The translations under genes and the position numbers were made by a program. The notes under the pieces were generated by a model, which ran no database searches, had not been told where the DNA came from, and worked only from the letters and a program-made list of their open reading frames with translations. From NCBI GenBank assembly GCA_029983625.1, contig JASBZF010000030.1, positions 1-18,115 on the forward strand: DNA of 18,115 bases, given 5' to 3'. This DNA comes from Pauljensenia sp. Lineage in GTDB: Bacteria; Actinomycetota; Actinomycetes; Actinomycetales; Actinomycetaceae. Of this stretch, positions 1 to 6,530 are shown one piece after another; position 1 is the first letter of the stretch; each line of letters opens with the position of its first letter.

Positions 1-771
1 AGAATCGTGCGCTTTTCTGACGGAGACTCCCCGCGCTACGGCGCCCTCGAGGAAAATTCAACCCGGATTGTCGTCCTCAAAGGCGACCCGCTTTTCAACC
101 CGGTAGAACCGGACGGAAGAATCGTTGAACTCGACGAAGTCCGTCTTCTTTCCCCAGTGATCCCACGCTCTAAAGTCATCGGCATTGACAACAACCGTGC
201 AGATCAAGCCCGCCCCCTGGATGATCCGGCATCCGCACCCATGCCCCCTGTCTTCCTCAAAGCAAACACGTCAGTCATTGGCCCGGACGACCCGATCATC
301 TTGCCGAAATGGAGCCAAGACATCACTTACGAAGGTGAACTCGCCCTCGTCATCAAATCCCTCGCAAAAGACGTGCCCCTCGACGAAGTAGAACACGTCA
401 TCCTCGGCTACACCCTCTGTAACGATGTGACCGCACGCGATGCGATCACCGAAGGGCCGTGGAGTGCAGGAAAATCCTTCGACACCGCCTGCCCAATAGG
501 CCCCTGGATCGTTGTTGATCCAAAGCTCGACGTCCAGAACCTCACCATAAACGGCCAAGTCGGCGAAGCACACACCCATGCGTCAACCGCAGACATGCGA
601 CACACAGTCCGTGAACTCGTCGCCTACTGTTCCACTCTCTTCACCCTCCTTCCCGGCGACATCATCACAACCGGCTGCCTTGGGGTCTGTGGGCCGCTCA
701 CGGACGGCGACACCGTTTCCTTTGAAATCCCCGAGATCGGTCGCCTCACAAACCCGGTGCTGCGCCGCTAA
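1..771 (+). CDS. Fumarylacetoacetate hydrolase (FAH) family protein, 5' end cut by one codon
   Basis: The protein belongs to the FAH superfamily of metal-dependent C-C hydrolases, isomerases and decarboxylases, which act on 2-keto acids in the cytoplasm. The exact substrate cannot be read from sequence. A GTG at 7 could start it, but the frame is open to base 1 (Arg-Ile-Val-Arg-Phe). Relatives usually begin Met-Arg-Ile/Leu, so the true ATG is probably the codon just before the window. Metal-ligand motifs are visible, counted from GTG 7: the YEGELALVI segment with Glu109 and Glu111, and NDVTARD with Asp140. The C-terminal GDIITTGCLGVCGPL loop matches the usual GDVI-TGTPAGVG loop but has Cys in place of Thr-Pro. 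Length, about 257 aa, is normal. An FAH gene just upstream of gltX is common in actinobacteria, for example mycobacteria. No SD can be assessed. Family is sure, substrate unknown. Confidence 0.9.
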   Translation, partial: RIVRFSDGDSPRYGALEENSTRIVVLKGDPLFNPVEPDGRIVELDEVRLLSPVIPRSKVIGIDNNRADQARPLDDPASAPMPPVFLKANTSVIGPDDPIILPKWSQDITYEGELALVIKSLAKDVPLDEVEHVILGYTLCNDVTARDAITEGPWSAGKSFDTACPIGPWIVVDPKLDVQNLTINGQVGEAHTHASTADMRHTVRELVAYCSTLFTLLPGDIITTGCLGVCGPLTDGDTVSFEIPEIGRLTNPVLRR

Positions 772-882
772 AAACCGCGAGAGACCACTCACTACCATGC
801 CCTTGCGACCACGCCCTCGGGGCCTCTCCTGCGTCAAAACCTCACGTGCTCTGCCTTGAAGGAACGTGGTCTCTTCTTCGCC

Positions 883-900
883 GCCCCTTTTAAAAGGGGC
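883..900. repeat. 18-bp perfect palindrome, operator- or terminator-like
   Basis: GCCCCTTTTAAAAGGGGC is perfectly self-complementary with no spacer. As DNA it is a symmetric candidate binding site for a dimeric regulator. As RNA it would fold into a 7-bp stem with a UUAA loop, but no U-run follows, so it is a poor intrinsic terminator. It lies 112 bp after the FAH stop and about 420 bp before gltX. Its role is unknown. Confidence 0.45.
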
Positions 901-1302
901 AGCAACGCCCTCCCGAAAGCAGGAAAAGCCCAGAGAAAGTGGAGTGTCGTATCAGGGAGCAAGAGTCACGCACACCTACACCTCACACCTCAACGTGCTT
1001 CTACGAACAATTCCGTGTCGAAGGGCACGCACCTGTTTCTTGCACTTCACCCTGATGTGTTCGCATCATTGATTCCCCAACACGCGATTCCACACATGCT
1101 TTCACCGCTTTTTTCTCTCTCCTGTTTGCGGTGCCTTTTTTTAAAAAACCTTGTGAAAGCGCTCGATCTGCCTTCTTGTGCCTCTGCCTTCCCGTGCGCG
1201 TGTCGGCGCGCGCCGAATGGTGCAGCTTTCGTGTGTTTGAAGGAGTGTGTACCGAGGGCGGGAGTGTGCGTTTCAGGAGAAAAGAAAGGCAAGGTGTGCG
1301 AG

Positions 1303-1308
1303 TAGAAT
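1303..1308 (+). promoter_or_regulatory. Candidate -10 element of gltX, near-leaderless start
   Basis: TAGAAT matches the TATAAT consensus at 5 of 6 positions and ends 10 nt before the gltX ATG at 1319. Transcription would begin at about 1315, leaving almost no 5' UTR. No Shine-Dalgarno sequence sits at normal distance before that ATG (the nearest purine run is about 35 nt away), which fits a leaderless or near-leaderless mRNA as is common in actinobacteria. No good -35 is visible. Confidence 0.4.
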
Positions 1309-1318
1309 TGGCCGTATC

Positions 1319-2824
1319 ATGAGTGAAACGACTGCTTCCGGCGCCGATGTGCGCGTTCGATTCTGCCCGTCTCCGACCGGGACCCCTCATGTGGGGATGG
1401 TTCGCACCTGCCTGTTCAACTGGGCTTATGCGCGCCACACCGGCGGCACCTTCGTCTTCCGTATCGAAGATACCGATGCGGCGCGAGACTCCCAAGAATC
1501 CTTCGATCAGATTCTCGACTCCCTGTCGTGGCTTGGCTTGGACTGGGACGAGGGAGTGAACAAAGGTGGCCCTCACGGTCCCTATCGCCAATCTGAACGC
1601 ATGGACATTTATCGGGATATCGCAGCGAAGCTATTGGAGGCTGGCTACGCTTACGAGTCCTACTCAACTCCCGCTGAGATCGAGGAACGTCACCGCGCTA
1701 AAGGTGAGGACCCGAAGCTTGGCTACGACGGTTTCGATCGTGACCTGTCAGAAGAACAAATCGCCGCTTTTAAAGCGGAAGGGCGCGAACCGGTCCTGCG
1801 TATGCGGATGCCTGATGAAGACATCACTTTTACCGACCTTGTTCGCGGGGAGATTACTTTTAAAGCGGGGTCAGTGCCGGACTATGTGATCGTGCGCGCA
1901 AACGGTGATCCCCTGTACACGCTTGTGAACCCCATTGATGACGCCATGATGGAGATCACCCACGTTCTTCGCGGTGAAGATCTCCTGTCTTCGACACCGC
2001 GTCAAATTGTTCTCTACCGTGCGCTTGAAGCACTCGGAATCGCGAAGTTTATGCCGCGTTTCGGTCACCTGCCCTACGTGATGGGAGAGGGGAATAAGAA
2101 GCTATCCAAACGCGATCCCGAATCGAATCTCCTCCTGCACAAGGAAGCAGGCATGATTCCCGAGGGGCTCAATAACTATCTGGCGCTCCTCGGCTGGTCA
2201 ATTGGCCCGGACCGGGATATTTTCTCAATGGACGAGCTTGCCGGGGCCTTCGATATCTGCGCGGTGAACCCCAATCCGGCGCGTTTTGATCAGAAAAAGT
2301 GCGTGGCGATTAACGCTGAGCAGATTCGTCTCCTGGACGGCGATGATTTCCGGGCGCGTCTCGTGCCTTTCCTCGCACGAAAGGATTTAGTGTCCGCTCA
2401 TGCTTATGAGGAGCTGAGCGAGGGCGAGCGTCGGATCCTCGACGCTGCGGCACCCTTGGCGCAAACGCGGATTCAGCTACTCGGTGAGGTACCTGCGCTT
2501 ATGCGTTTCCTCTTTGTTGAGGCGTCTCAGATTTCCTACGAGGAGAAGGCTCTGTCCAAACTGAAAGACCAGGCCCCTGAGGTTCTTGCTTGCGCTCGTA
2601 AAGTGTTGGCTGATCTTGAGGACTTCACTCCTGAGCGGATTAAGCTCGCGCTGGATGAGGCTTTGGTTCAAGGGCTTGGTGTGAAGCCTCGTTTTGCTTT
2701 CGCTCCGCTTTTCGTCGCAGTGACAGGATCGAATGTGTCGCTGCCGGTCGTTGATTCGATGTCAATCCTCGGTCGCGATGAGGTTCTGGCTCGCATTGAC
2801 CGTCTCATCGAAACACTCGCCTGA
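1319..2824 (+). CDS. gltX: Glutamyl-tRNA synthetase
   Basis: A class I aminoacyl-tRNA synthetase of 501 aa that charges tRNA-Glu with glutamate in the cytoplasm. In actinobacteria that rely on the GatCAB amidotransferase the enzyme is usually non-discriminating and also charges tRNA-Gln with Glu; that property is inferred here. Seen directly: VRVRFCPSPTGTPHVG near the N-terminus (HIGH-type motif), the FRIEDTD segment, the LRGEDLLSSTPRQ segment, and KLSKRDPESN (KMSKS-type motif). Length is typical. The frame is open back to a GTG at 1247, but the 24 extra residues are basic and unlike GluRS N-termini, so ATG 1319 is chosen. The gene is followed by a stem-loop at 2900-2934 and then by tRNA-Gln and tRNA-Glu genes, its likely substrates. 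Confidence 0.97.
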   Translation: MSETTASGADVRVRFCPSPTGTPHVGMVRTCLFNWAYARHTGGTFVFRIEDTDAARDSQESFDQILDSLSWLGLDWDEGVNKGGPHGPYRQSERMDIYRDIAAKLLEAGYAYESYSTPAEIEERHRAKGEDPKLGYDGFDRDLSEEQIAAFKAEGREPVLRMRMPDEDITFTDLVRGEITFKAGSVPDYVIVRANGDPLYTLVNPIDDAMMEITHVLRGEDLLSSTPRQIVLYRALEALGIAKFMPRFGHLPYVMGEGNKKLSKRDPESNLLLHKEAGMIPEGLNNYLALLGWSIGPDRDIFSMDELAGAFDICAVNPNPARFDQKKCVAINAEQIRLLDGDDFRARLVPFLARKDLVSAHAYEELSEGERRILDAAAPLAQTRIQLLGEVPALMRFLFVEASQISYEEKALSKLKDQAPEVLACARKVLADLEDFTPERIKLALDEALVQGLGVKPRFAFAPLFVAVTGSNVSLPVVDSMSILGRDEVLARIDRLIETLA

Positions 2825-2834
2825 TCGGGCTTCT

Positions 2835-2902
2835 TGCTGCATTGAGCTTTGTGCTGCATCACAGTTCATGCTGCGCAGTACTCTGTGCTGAATGACTCGC
2901 CT
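2835..2902. repeat. Degenerate 17-nt tandem repeat after gltX
   Basis: TGCTGC occurs at 2835, 2852 and 2869, and TGCTGA at 2886, exactly 17 nt apart each time. Units agree best over the first six to eight bases and diverge after that, so it looks like a decayed short tandem repeat. It starts about 10 nt after the gltX stop and runs into the left arm of the following hairpin. No function can be assigned. Confidence 0.4.
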
Positions 2903-2945
2903 GTGGGGGCAAAGCGCCGCTTTACCCCCACAGGAGCTGCTTTCT
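2900..2945 (+). terminator. Strong stem-loop, probable gltX transcription terminator
   Basis: Bases 2900-2909 pair perfectly with 2925-2934 (CCTGTGGGGG with CCCCCACAGG). After a C/A mismatch the stem continues with AAAGC (2911-2915) on GCTTT (2919-2923), closing a three-base loop. The tail is only moderately T-rich (CTGCTTTCTTCTT), as is usual for actinobacterial terminators. Its place 75 nt after the gltX stop and before the tRNA promoter fits termination of gltX. Confidence 0.7.
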
Positions 2946-3088
2946 TCTTCCGGCGTATGACGAGATCCCTCATTACGCCAAGAGAGCGAAGAAACGCTTC
3001 AGCATGACACCTGGGTCGAGGGCGGTGGGGTTTGAACTGACGGATGAGATGAGCCGTTCAGGGTGAGCGGGAGCACTCTGTTTTGATT

Positions 3089-3118
3089 TGTCACTGAGTG
3101 TGTTCCTCGGCTACTATT
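3089..3118 (+). promoter_or_regulatory. Promoter of the tRNA-Gln/tRNA-Glu operon
   Basis: TTGTCA at 3089-3094 (5 of 6 to TTGACA) and TACTAT at 3113-3118 (4 of 6 to TATAAT) are separated by 18 nt. Transcription would start near 3125, about 38 nt before tRNA-Gln, leaving a short leader removed by RNase P. This is the best sigma70-type promoter in the first 4 kb. The rest of the 338-bp gap between gltX and the tRNA holds only the repeat and terminator listed separately. Confidence 0.6.
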
Positions 3119-3162
3119 TCCTCTTGTCGCCAGTAACTCAGTAGAGTTGCAGGTGATGCCAA

Positions 3163-3234
3163 TGGGGTATGGTGTAATTGGCAACACAGCTGATTCTGGT
3201 TCAGCCATTCTAGGTTCGAGTCCTGGTACCCCAG
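3163..3234 (+). tRNA. tRNA-Gln (anticodon CTG)
   Basis: A cloverleaf can be drawn over 72 nt. The acceptor TGGGGTA (3163-3169) pairs with TACCCCA (3227-3233), with G3234 as discriminator. The anticodon stem GCTGA/TCAGC (3189-3193/3201-3205) encloses the loop TTCTGGT with anticodon CTG at 3196-3198. The T-arm contains GGTTCGAGTCC. CCA is not encoded. It is the first gene of a three-tRNA operon, 30 nt before tRNA-Glu. Confidence 0.95.
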
Positions 3235-3264
3235 CGATCGCAAAGACTGTTTTGTGTTCCAGAG

Positions 3265-3337
3265 GCCCCCATCGTCTAGCGGCCTAGGACGACGCCCTCT
3301 CACGGCGTTAACACCGGTTCAAATCCGGTTGGGGGTA
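3265..3337 (+). tRNA. tRNA-Glu (anticodon CTC), copy 1
   Basis: The acceptor GCCCCCA (3265-3271) pairs with TGGGGGT (3330-3336) with an end G-U pair, and A3337 is the discriminator. The anticodon stem ACGCC/GGCGT (3292-3296/3304-3308) carries the loop CTCTCAC with anticodon CTC at 3299-3301. The T-loop is GGTTCAAATCC. The bases after the discriminator are CGA, so CCA is not encoded. It differs from copy 2 by only two bases, which pair with each other. Confidence 0.96.
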
Positions 3338-3340
3338 CGA

Positions 3341-3379
3341 CGATCGCTTCGGCAATCGCATAAATACTCGCCTGCGAGT
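3341..3379 (+). other. Spacer with two small hairpins between tRNA-Glu copies
   Basis: CGATCGC (3341-3347) pairs with GCAATCG (3352-3358), with one C/A mismatch, around a TTCG loop, forming a UUCG-capped hairpin. ACTCG (3366-3370) pairs with CGAGT (3375-3379) around CCTG. Both lie in the 47-nt spacer of the tRNA precursor and may guide RNase processing. That role is inferred. Confidence 0.5.
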
Positions 3380-3384
3380 CATAT

Positions 3385-3460
3385 GCCCCCATCGTCTAGC
3401 GGCCTAGGACGCCGCCCTCTCACGGCGGTAACACCGGTTCAAATCCGGTTGGGGGTACCA
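3385..3460 (+). tRNA. tRNA-Glu (anticodon CTC), copy 2, CCA apparently encoded
   Basis: Same fold as copy 1: acceptor GCCCCCA (3385-3391) with TGGGGGT (3450-3456), discriminator A3457, and anticodon CTC at 3419-3421. Here the discriminator is followed directly by CCA (3458-3460), unlike copy 1. The only differences from copy 1 are A to C at 3412 and T to G at 3428, which swap an A-U for a C-G pair at the top of the anticodon stem. It is followed 6 nt later by a terminator hairpin. Confidence 0.96.
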
Positions 3461-3466
3461 CAGCAG

Positions 3467-3495
3467 CGGAGGAACCTCAACGTTTCTCCGTTTTT
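3467..3495 (+). terminator. Rho-independent terminator of the tRNA operon
   Basis: CGGAGGAAC (3467-3475) pairs with GTTTCTCCG (3482-3490), nine pairs including one G-U, around the loop CTCAAC. A run of five T (3491-3495) follows at once. This is a textbook intrinsic terminator ending the tRNA-Gln/Glu/Glu transcript. Confidence 0.85.
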
Positions 3496-3738
3496 CATCC
3501 TCACTTTTCACTGTCACAAAACTTTTCGGATGAGGACAACCTGAGCGGGTGGCACCATTGCCGTGAGCATCGCCCTTCATAAAAGTGCAGCGTGTCTTCC
3601 TTGGCGGGATGAAAAGCCGGAGGCTTGCCCAAGGGGGCATTCAGGTGCGCCCACTGGCGAGAATATGCCATGCGTAGCTTTTTACGCACACTTTGGCGCA
3701 CACCTCCACCATTCCAAGGAAGCGCAGACCTGTGCTGC

Positions 3739-3744
3739 TACACT
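3739..3744 (+). promoter_or_regulatory. Candidate -10 element of the glycan operon, leaderless start
   Basis: TACACT (TANNNT pattern) ends 8 nt before the ATG at 3753, so transcription would start at or within 2 nt of the start codon. There is no SD before that ATG. This TANNNT-N8-ATG layout is typical of leaderless actinobacterial genes. No convincing -35 is seen. Upstream, TGCGTA (3671-3676) and TACGCA (3683-3688) form a small inverted repeat that could be an operator, a weak suggestion. The rest of 3496-3752 shows no gene. Confidence 0.45.
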
Positions 3745-3752
3745 CGCGAAGC

Positions 3753-4610
3753 ATGCGTCAGTCTGTTCTCGTGACCGGTGCCGGCGGCTATATCGGTCGG
3801 CATGTCGTTCATAGCCTTCTGGAACGAGGGCTCGAGGTCAAGGCACTCGACATCCGTTTCGATGGAGTCGATGAACGAGCGGAGCGCATATCCCTCGACC
3901 TCTTCTCCGGCGATCCTGACATTTACGACACAATGGGCCGCCCCGATGTCGTCCTCCACATGGCCTGGCGCGATGGATTCACCCACAATTCACCCGCACA
4001 CATCGACGACCTTCCCAAGCACTACCGCCTCATCGAAAACCTCTACGCCGCCGGACTGAAACGGCTCGCAGTCATGGGCACAATGCATGAAGTCGGCTAT
4101 TGGGAAGGGGCGATCGACGAGAACACCCCCTGCGCACCCGCCTCCCTTTACGGAATCGCGAAAAATGCGCTTCGTGAAACAACACGCCTCTCAGCGCACG
4201 CACATGATGCCCTGTTCCAATGGATTCGCGCCTACTACATCGTTGGCGACGATGCCCACGGCAACTCCATCTTCTCCAAACTCCTCGCCGCCGCACACGC
4301 AGGACAAAAGAGCTTCCCCTTCACAAGCGGAAAGAACCTCTACGACTTCATTTCCCTCCACGACCTCGCCACCCAAATCGCCGCGATTCTCGATCAAGAT
4401 CAAGTCGTCGGCATCATCAACGCCTGCAGTGGCGAACCAATGACACTAGCTGAACGAGTCGAACGCTACATCCACGACAACGCTCTCGATATCGCCCTCG
4501 AATACGGGGCCTACCCGGACCGTCCCTACGACTCACCCGGTGTGTGGGGAGATGCGACTAAAATCAGGCAAATCCTCAACACGGACGCACCTTTCGATGC
4601 CAAAGCCTGA
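3753..4610 (+). CDS. NAD(P)-dependent sugar epimerase/reductase (extended SDR)
   Basis: A 285-aa Rossmann-fold enzyme of the NAD-dependent epimerase/dehydratase family, probably acting on a nucleotide-sugar for the glycan made by the genes behind it. Seen directly: the N-terminal VLVTGAGGYIGRHVV (GxxGxxG nucleotide-binding loop), a PDVVLHMAW strand, and LYGIAKNAL with the YxxxK catalytic pair. The frame is open back to TTG 3693, but the glycine loop should lie close to the N-terminus, so ATG 3753 is chosen, in agreement with the -10 at 3739. It is too short for RmlB, GalE or Gmd. Related small SDRs next to rgpF-type genes include 4-keto-6-deoxysugar reductases (6-deoxy-L-talose type), so it may reduce the same intermediate as RmlD. 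That is inference. It is the first gene of a five-gene operon, 21 nt before the next start. Confidence 0.85.
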   Translation: MRQSVLVTGAGGYIGRHVVHSLLERGLEVKALDIRFDGVDERAERISLDLFSGDPDIYDTMGRPDVVLHMAWRDGFTHNSPAHIDDLPKHYRLIENLYAAGLKRLAVMGTMHEVGYWEGAIDENTPCAPASLYGIAKNALRETTRLSAHAHDALFQWIRAYYIVGDDAHGNSIFSKLLAAAHAGQKSFPFTSGKNLYDFISLHDLATQIAAILDQDQVVGIINACSGEPMTLAERVERYIHDNALDIALEYGAYPDRPYDSPGVWGDATKIRQILNTDAPFDAKA

Positions 4611-4631
4611 AACTGTGCAGAAAGGACACGC

Positions 4632-6530
4632 ATGATTCTTCACGATTCTGCGCGGCGACTCGGCATCTTCTTCTTCTACGATGCGCAAGGTATCGTCGAT
4701 GACTACATCAGCGTCCTTCTCGCCGGAATGCGCCCCTGCGTCGATGAACTCATCGTCGTTGTGAACGGTCACCTCAGCACTGACGGACACGACCGCCTCA
4801 AAGAATGGGCTGACGAACTGATCGTTCGTGAAAACGTAGGACTCGATGTCTGGGCCTACAAAACAGCCCTGGATTCGCGAGGATGGGAGAACCTACTCAG
4901 CTTCGATGAGATTGTGCTCTTCAACTCCACAATCATGGGGCCGGTTCATCCCTTCACTGAAATGTTTGCGGAAATGGGACGACGCGATCTTGACTTCTGG
5001 GGAATCACAGGATTCCATGAAGTACCCGTCGCCGATGACCCTTCAGCTGCTTCGGCAATCCCCGCGCATATTCAAAGTCACTTCCATGTTTATCGCCGAT
5101 CCTTGGTTGCGAGTAGCGCATTTCAGAAATACTGGGACACGATGCCAGCAATCAGCGGCTATACGGCCTCCGTGTCGCTTCACGAAAAACCCTTCACACA
5201 GCGCTTTGAAAAGCTCGGCTTTTCTTGGGATCTTTACGTCGATACGCGCGACCTGATTGGCTTTACCTCCCATCCGATCATCTTCGCCCCCAAACACCTC
5301 ATCGAAAAGAAACGCTGCCCGATCTTCAAGCGCCGTTCCTTCTTTCACGATTACGAGGATGTCCTCGATCAATCAGTGGGCAACGCCGCCCTCGACCTCT
5401 ACGAGTACCTGCGTGACCATACCGACTTCGACACGAGCCTCATCTGGCACAACCTGTTAAGAACTTGCGAACTGACCGACCTGGTGAAGAACCTCCAACT
5501 CACCTATGTGCTGCCGACCCGCTCGTATGCGATTGAGCCAAAGAGCCGCCGCCTTGCGCTCATCATGCACATTCACTACATGGAACTTCTTGACCAGATG
5601 CTCCAGTACGCCGCTTCGATGCCCGATGATGCGGACCTCATCATCACCGTCGGCTCCGAAGAAAAAGCACAGACCGTGCGCGCCGCAACCGCAACATTAG
5701 CGAATACCGTCATCGTGCGCACCATCGTCAACCGAGGTCGAGATGTGTCCGCCCTCCTCGTCGGTGCCTGCGACCTCGTCGCCAACTACGACCTCGTGTG
5801 TTTCATTCACGATAAGAAAGTCACTCAGATTGACCCCGGCACAGTGGGGGAGGGGTTTGCGCTTAAATGCTTCGAGAATGTTCTTGCGAGTCCAGAATTT
5901 GTGAAGAACGTCCTCGCACTCTTTGATCGTGAACCGCAGCTCGGTGTCCTCACTCCCGCCCCACCGAACCACGCAGACTATTTCCCGATCTCCAGCTACG
6001 CCTGGGGGCCTAATCTTCCCTCCACGAAGAAACTCTTAAAAGAACTGGGAGTTTCGGTTCCCATTCACGAAGCAAAAGGGGTGATGGCTCCGCTGGGGTC
6101 AACGTTCTGGTTCCGCCCCCAAGCCGTGAAAGCCCTTTTTGAAAAAGGATGGAGCTACGAGGACTTCCCCGAAGAACCGCTTGCGGCGGACGGCACGATC
6201 AGTCACGCCATCGAACGCTCCTACTGCTATGTCGCTCAAAGTGCCGGATACTTCAGTGCCTGGCTGTTCTCCGACCGTTTTGCACGTATCGAATTAACGA
6301 ATCTGGCTTTTTACACTCGTGAACTCACGCGAGCGATCGCACCTCATTGGAGTCTGAGCACGGAAAAACGCATGGTCGGTGCGGCGATTGCGAACTCTTC
6401 CGCGTGGCGTATCCTACGTGAAGGCGTAAAACGGCGCCTACCTGCCCCGTTCAAACCCTCAGCTCGCTTCATCTACGGGCTGTTCACAAAGACAAGGATG
6501 TCTGCAAGGAGGTGGCGTAATGGGCAGTGA
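4632..6530 (+). CDS. rgpF: RgpF-type rhamnan synthesis glycosyltransferase
   Basis: A 632-aa cytoplasmic protein of the RgpF (rhamnose-glucan synthesis protein F) family, which acts in assembly of rhamnose-containing cell-wall polysaccharide. Two similar halves are visible. Residues 1-230 carry VRENVGLDVWAYK (65-77), VLFNSTIMGP (95-104) and HVYRRS (152-157). Residues 305-560 carry VNRGRDVSALLVG (366-378), CFIHDKK (390-396), GSTFWFRP (489-496) and GTISHAIERS (521-530). Each half therefore has an N-G-x-D-type motif followed by a hydrophobic strand, as in a duplicated GT-A-like fold (inference). The AAAGGA at 4621-4626 is an SD 5 nt before ATG 4632. Its last 11 bp overlap the acyltransferase gene. 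The tail is basic and may contact the membrane. rgpA/rgpB-like glycosyltransferases are absent from the window. Confidence 0.9.
   Translation: MILHDSARRLGIFFFYDAQGIVDDYISVLLAGMRPCVDELIVVVNGHLSTDGHDRLKEWADELIVRENVGLDVWAYKTALDSRGWENLLSFDEIVLFNSTIMGPVHPFTEMFAEMGRRDLDFWGITGFHEVPVADDPSAASAIPAHIQSHFHVYRRSLVASSAFQKYWDTMPAISGYTASVSLHEKPFTQRFEKLGFSWDLYVDTRDLIGFTSHPIIFAPKHLIEKKRCPIFKRRSFFHDYEDVLDQSVGNAALDLYEYLRDHTDFDTSLIWHNLLRTCELTDLVKNLQLTYVLPTRSYAIEPKSRRLALIMHIHYMELLDQMLQYAASMPDDADLIITVGSEEKAQTVRAATATLANTVIVRTIVNRGRDVSALLVGACDLVANYDLVCFIHDKKVTQIDPGTVGEGFALKCFENVLASPEFVKNVLALFDREPQLGVLTPAPPNHADYFPISSYAWGPNLPSTKKLLKELGVSVPIHEAKGVMAPLGSTFWFRPQAVKALFEKGWSYEDFPEEPLAADGTISHAIERSYCYVAQSAGYFSAWLFSDRFARIELTNLAFYTRELTRAIAPHWSLSTEKRMVGAAIANSSAWRILREGVKRRLPAPFKPSARFIYGLFTKTRMSARRWRNGQ

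Larger units (their letters stand above)
772..1318. other. 547-bp intergenic region between FAH gene and gltX
   Basis: No convincing gene is seen here. Overlapping open frames of 68-149 codons exist, but they are Cys/Pro/Arg-rich, lack an SD and resemble no family. The stretch holds an 18-bp perfect palindrome (883-900) and an abrupt T7A6 tract (1136-1148). Nearby, 1098-1105 can pair with 1153-1160, and 1103-1108 with 1128-1133. A -10-like TAGAAT lies just before gltX (1303-1308). I see no T-box or known riboswitch. A long leader or a small RNA is possible but unsupported. Confidence 0.5.

Noticed and set aside
856..1305. 149-codon open frame (and a 68-codon overlapping frame) before gltX
   Set aside because: Composition is Cys/Arg/Ser/Pro-rich without a domain, there is no SD, and several overlapping frames are equally open, so it looks like non-coding DNA.
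772..1318. T-box or other riboswitch before gltX
   Set aside because: No T-box consensus, antiterminator or recognisable aptamer is seen, and the best -10 lies immediately before the ATG.
3254..3544. 96-codon frame with a repeated peptide
   Set aside because: The repeat is simply the two tRNA-Glu genes translated. It spans the tRNA spacer and terminator.
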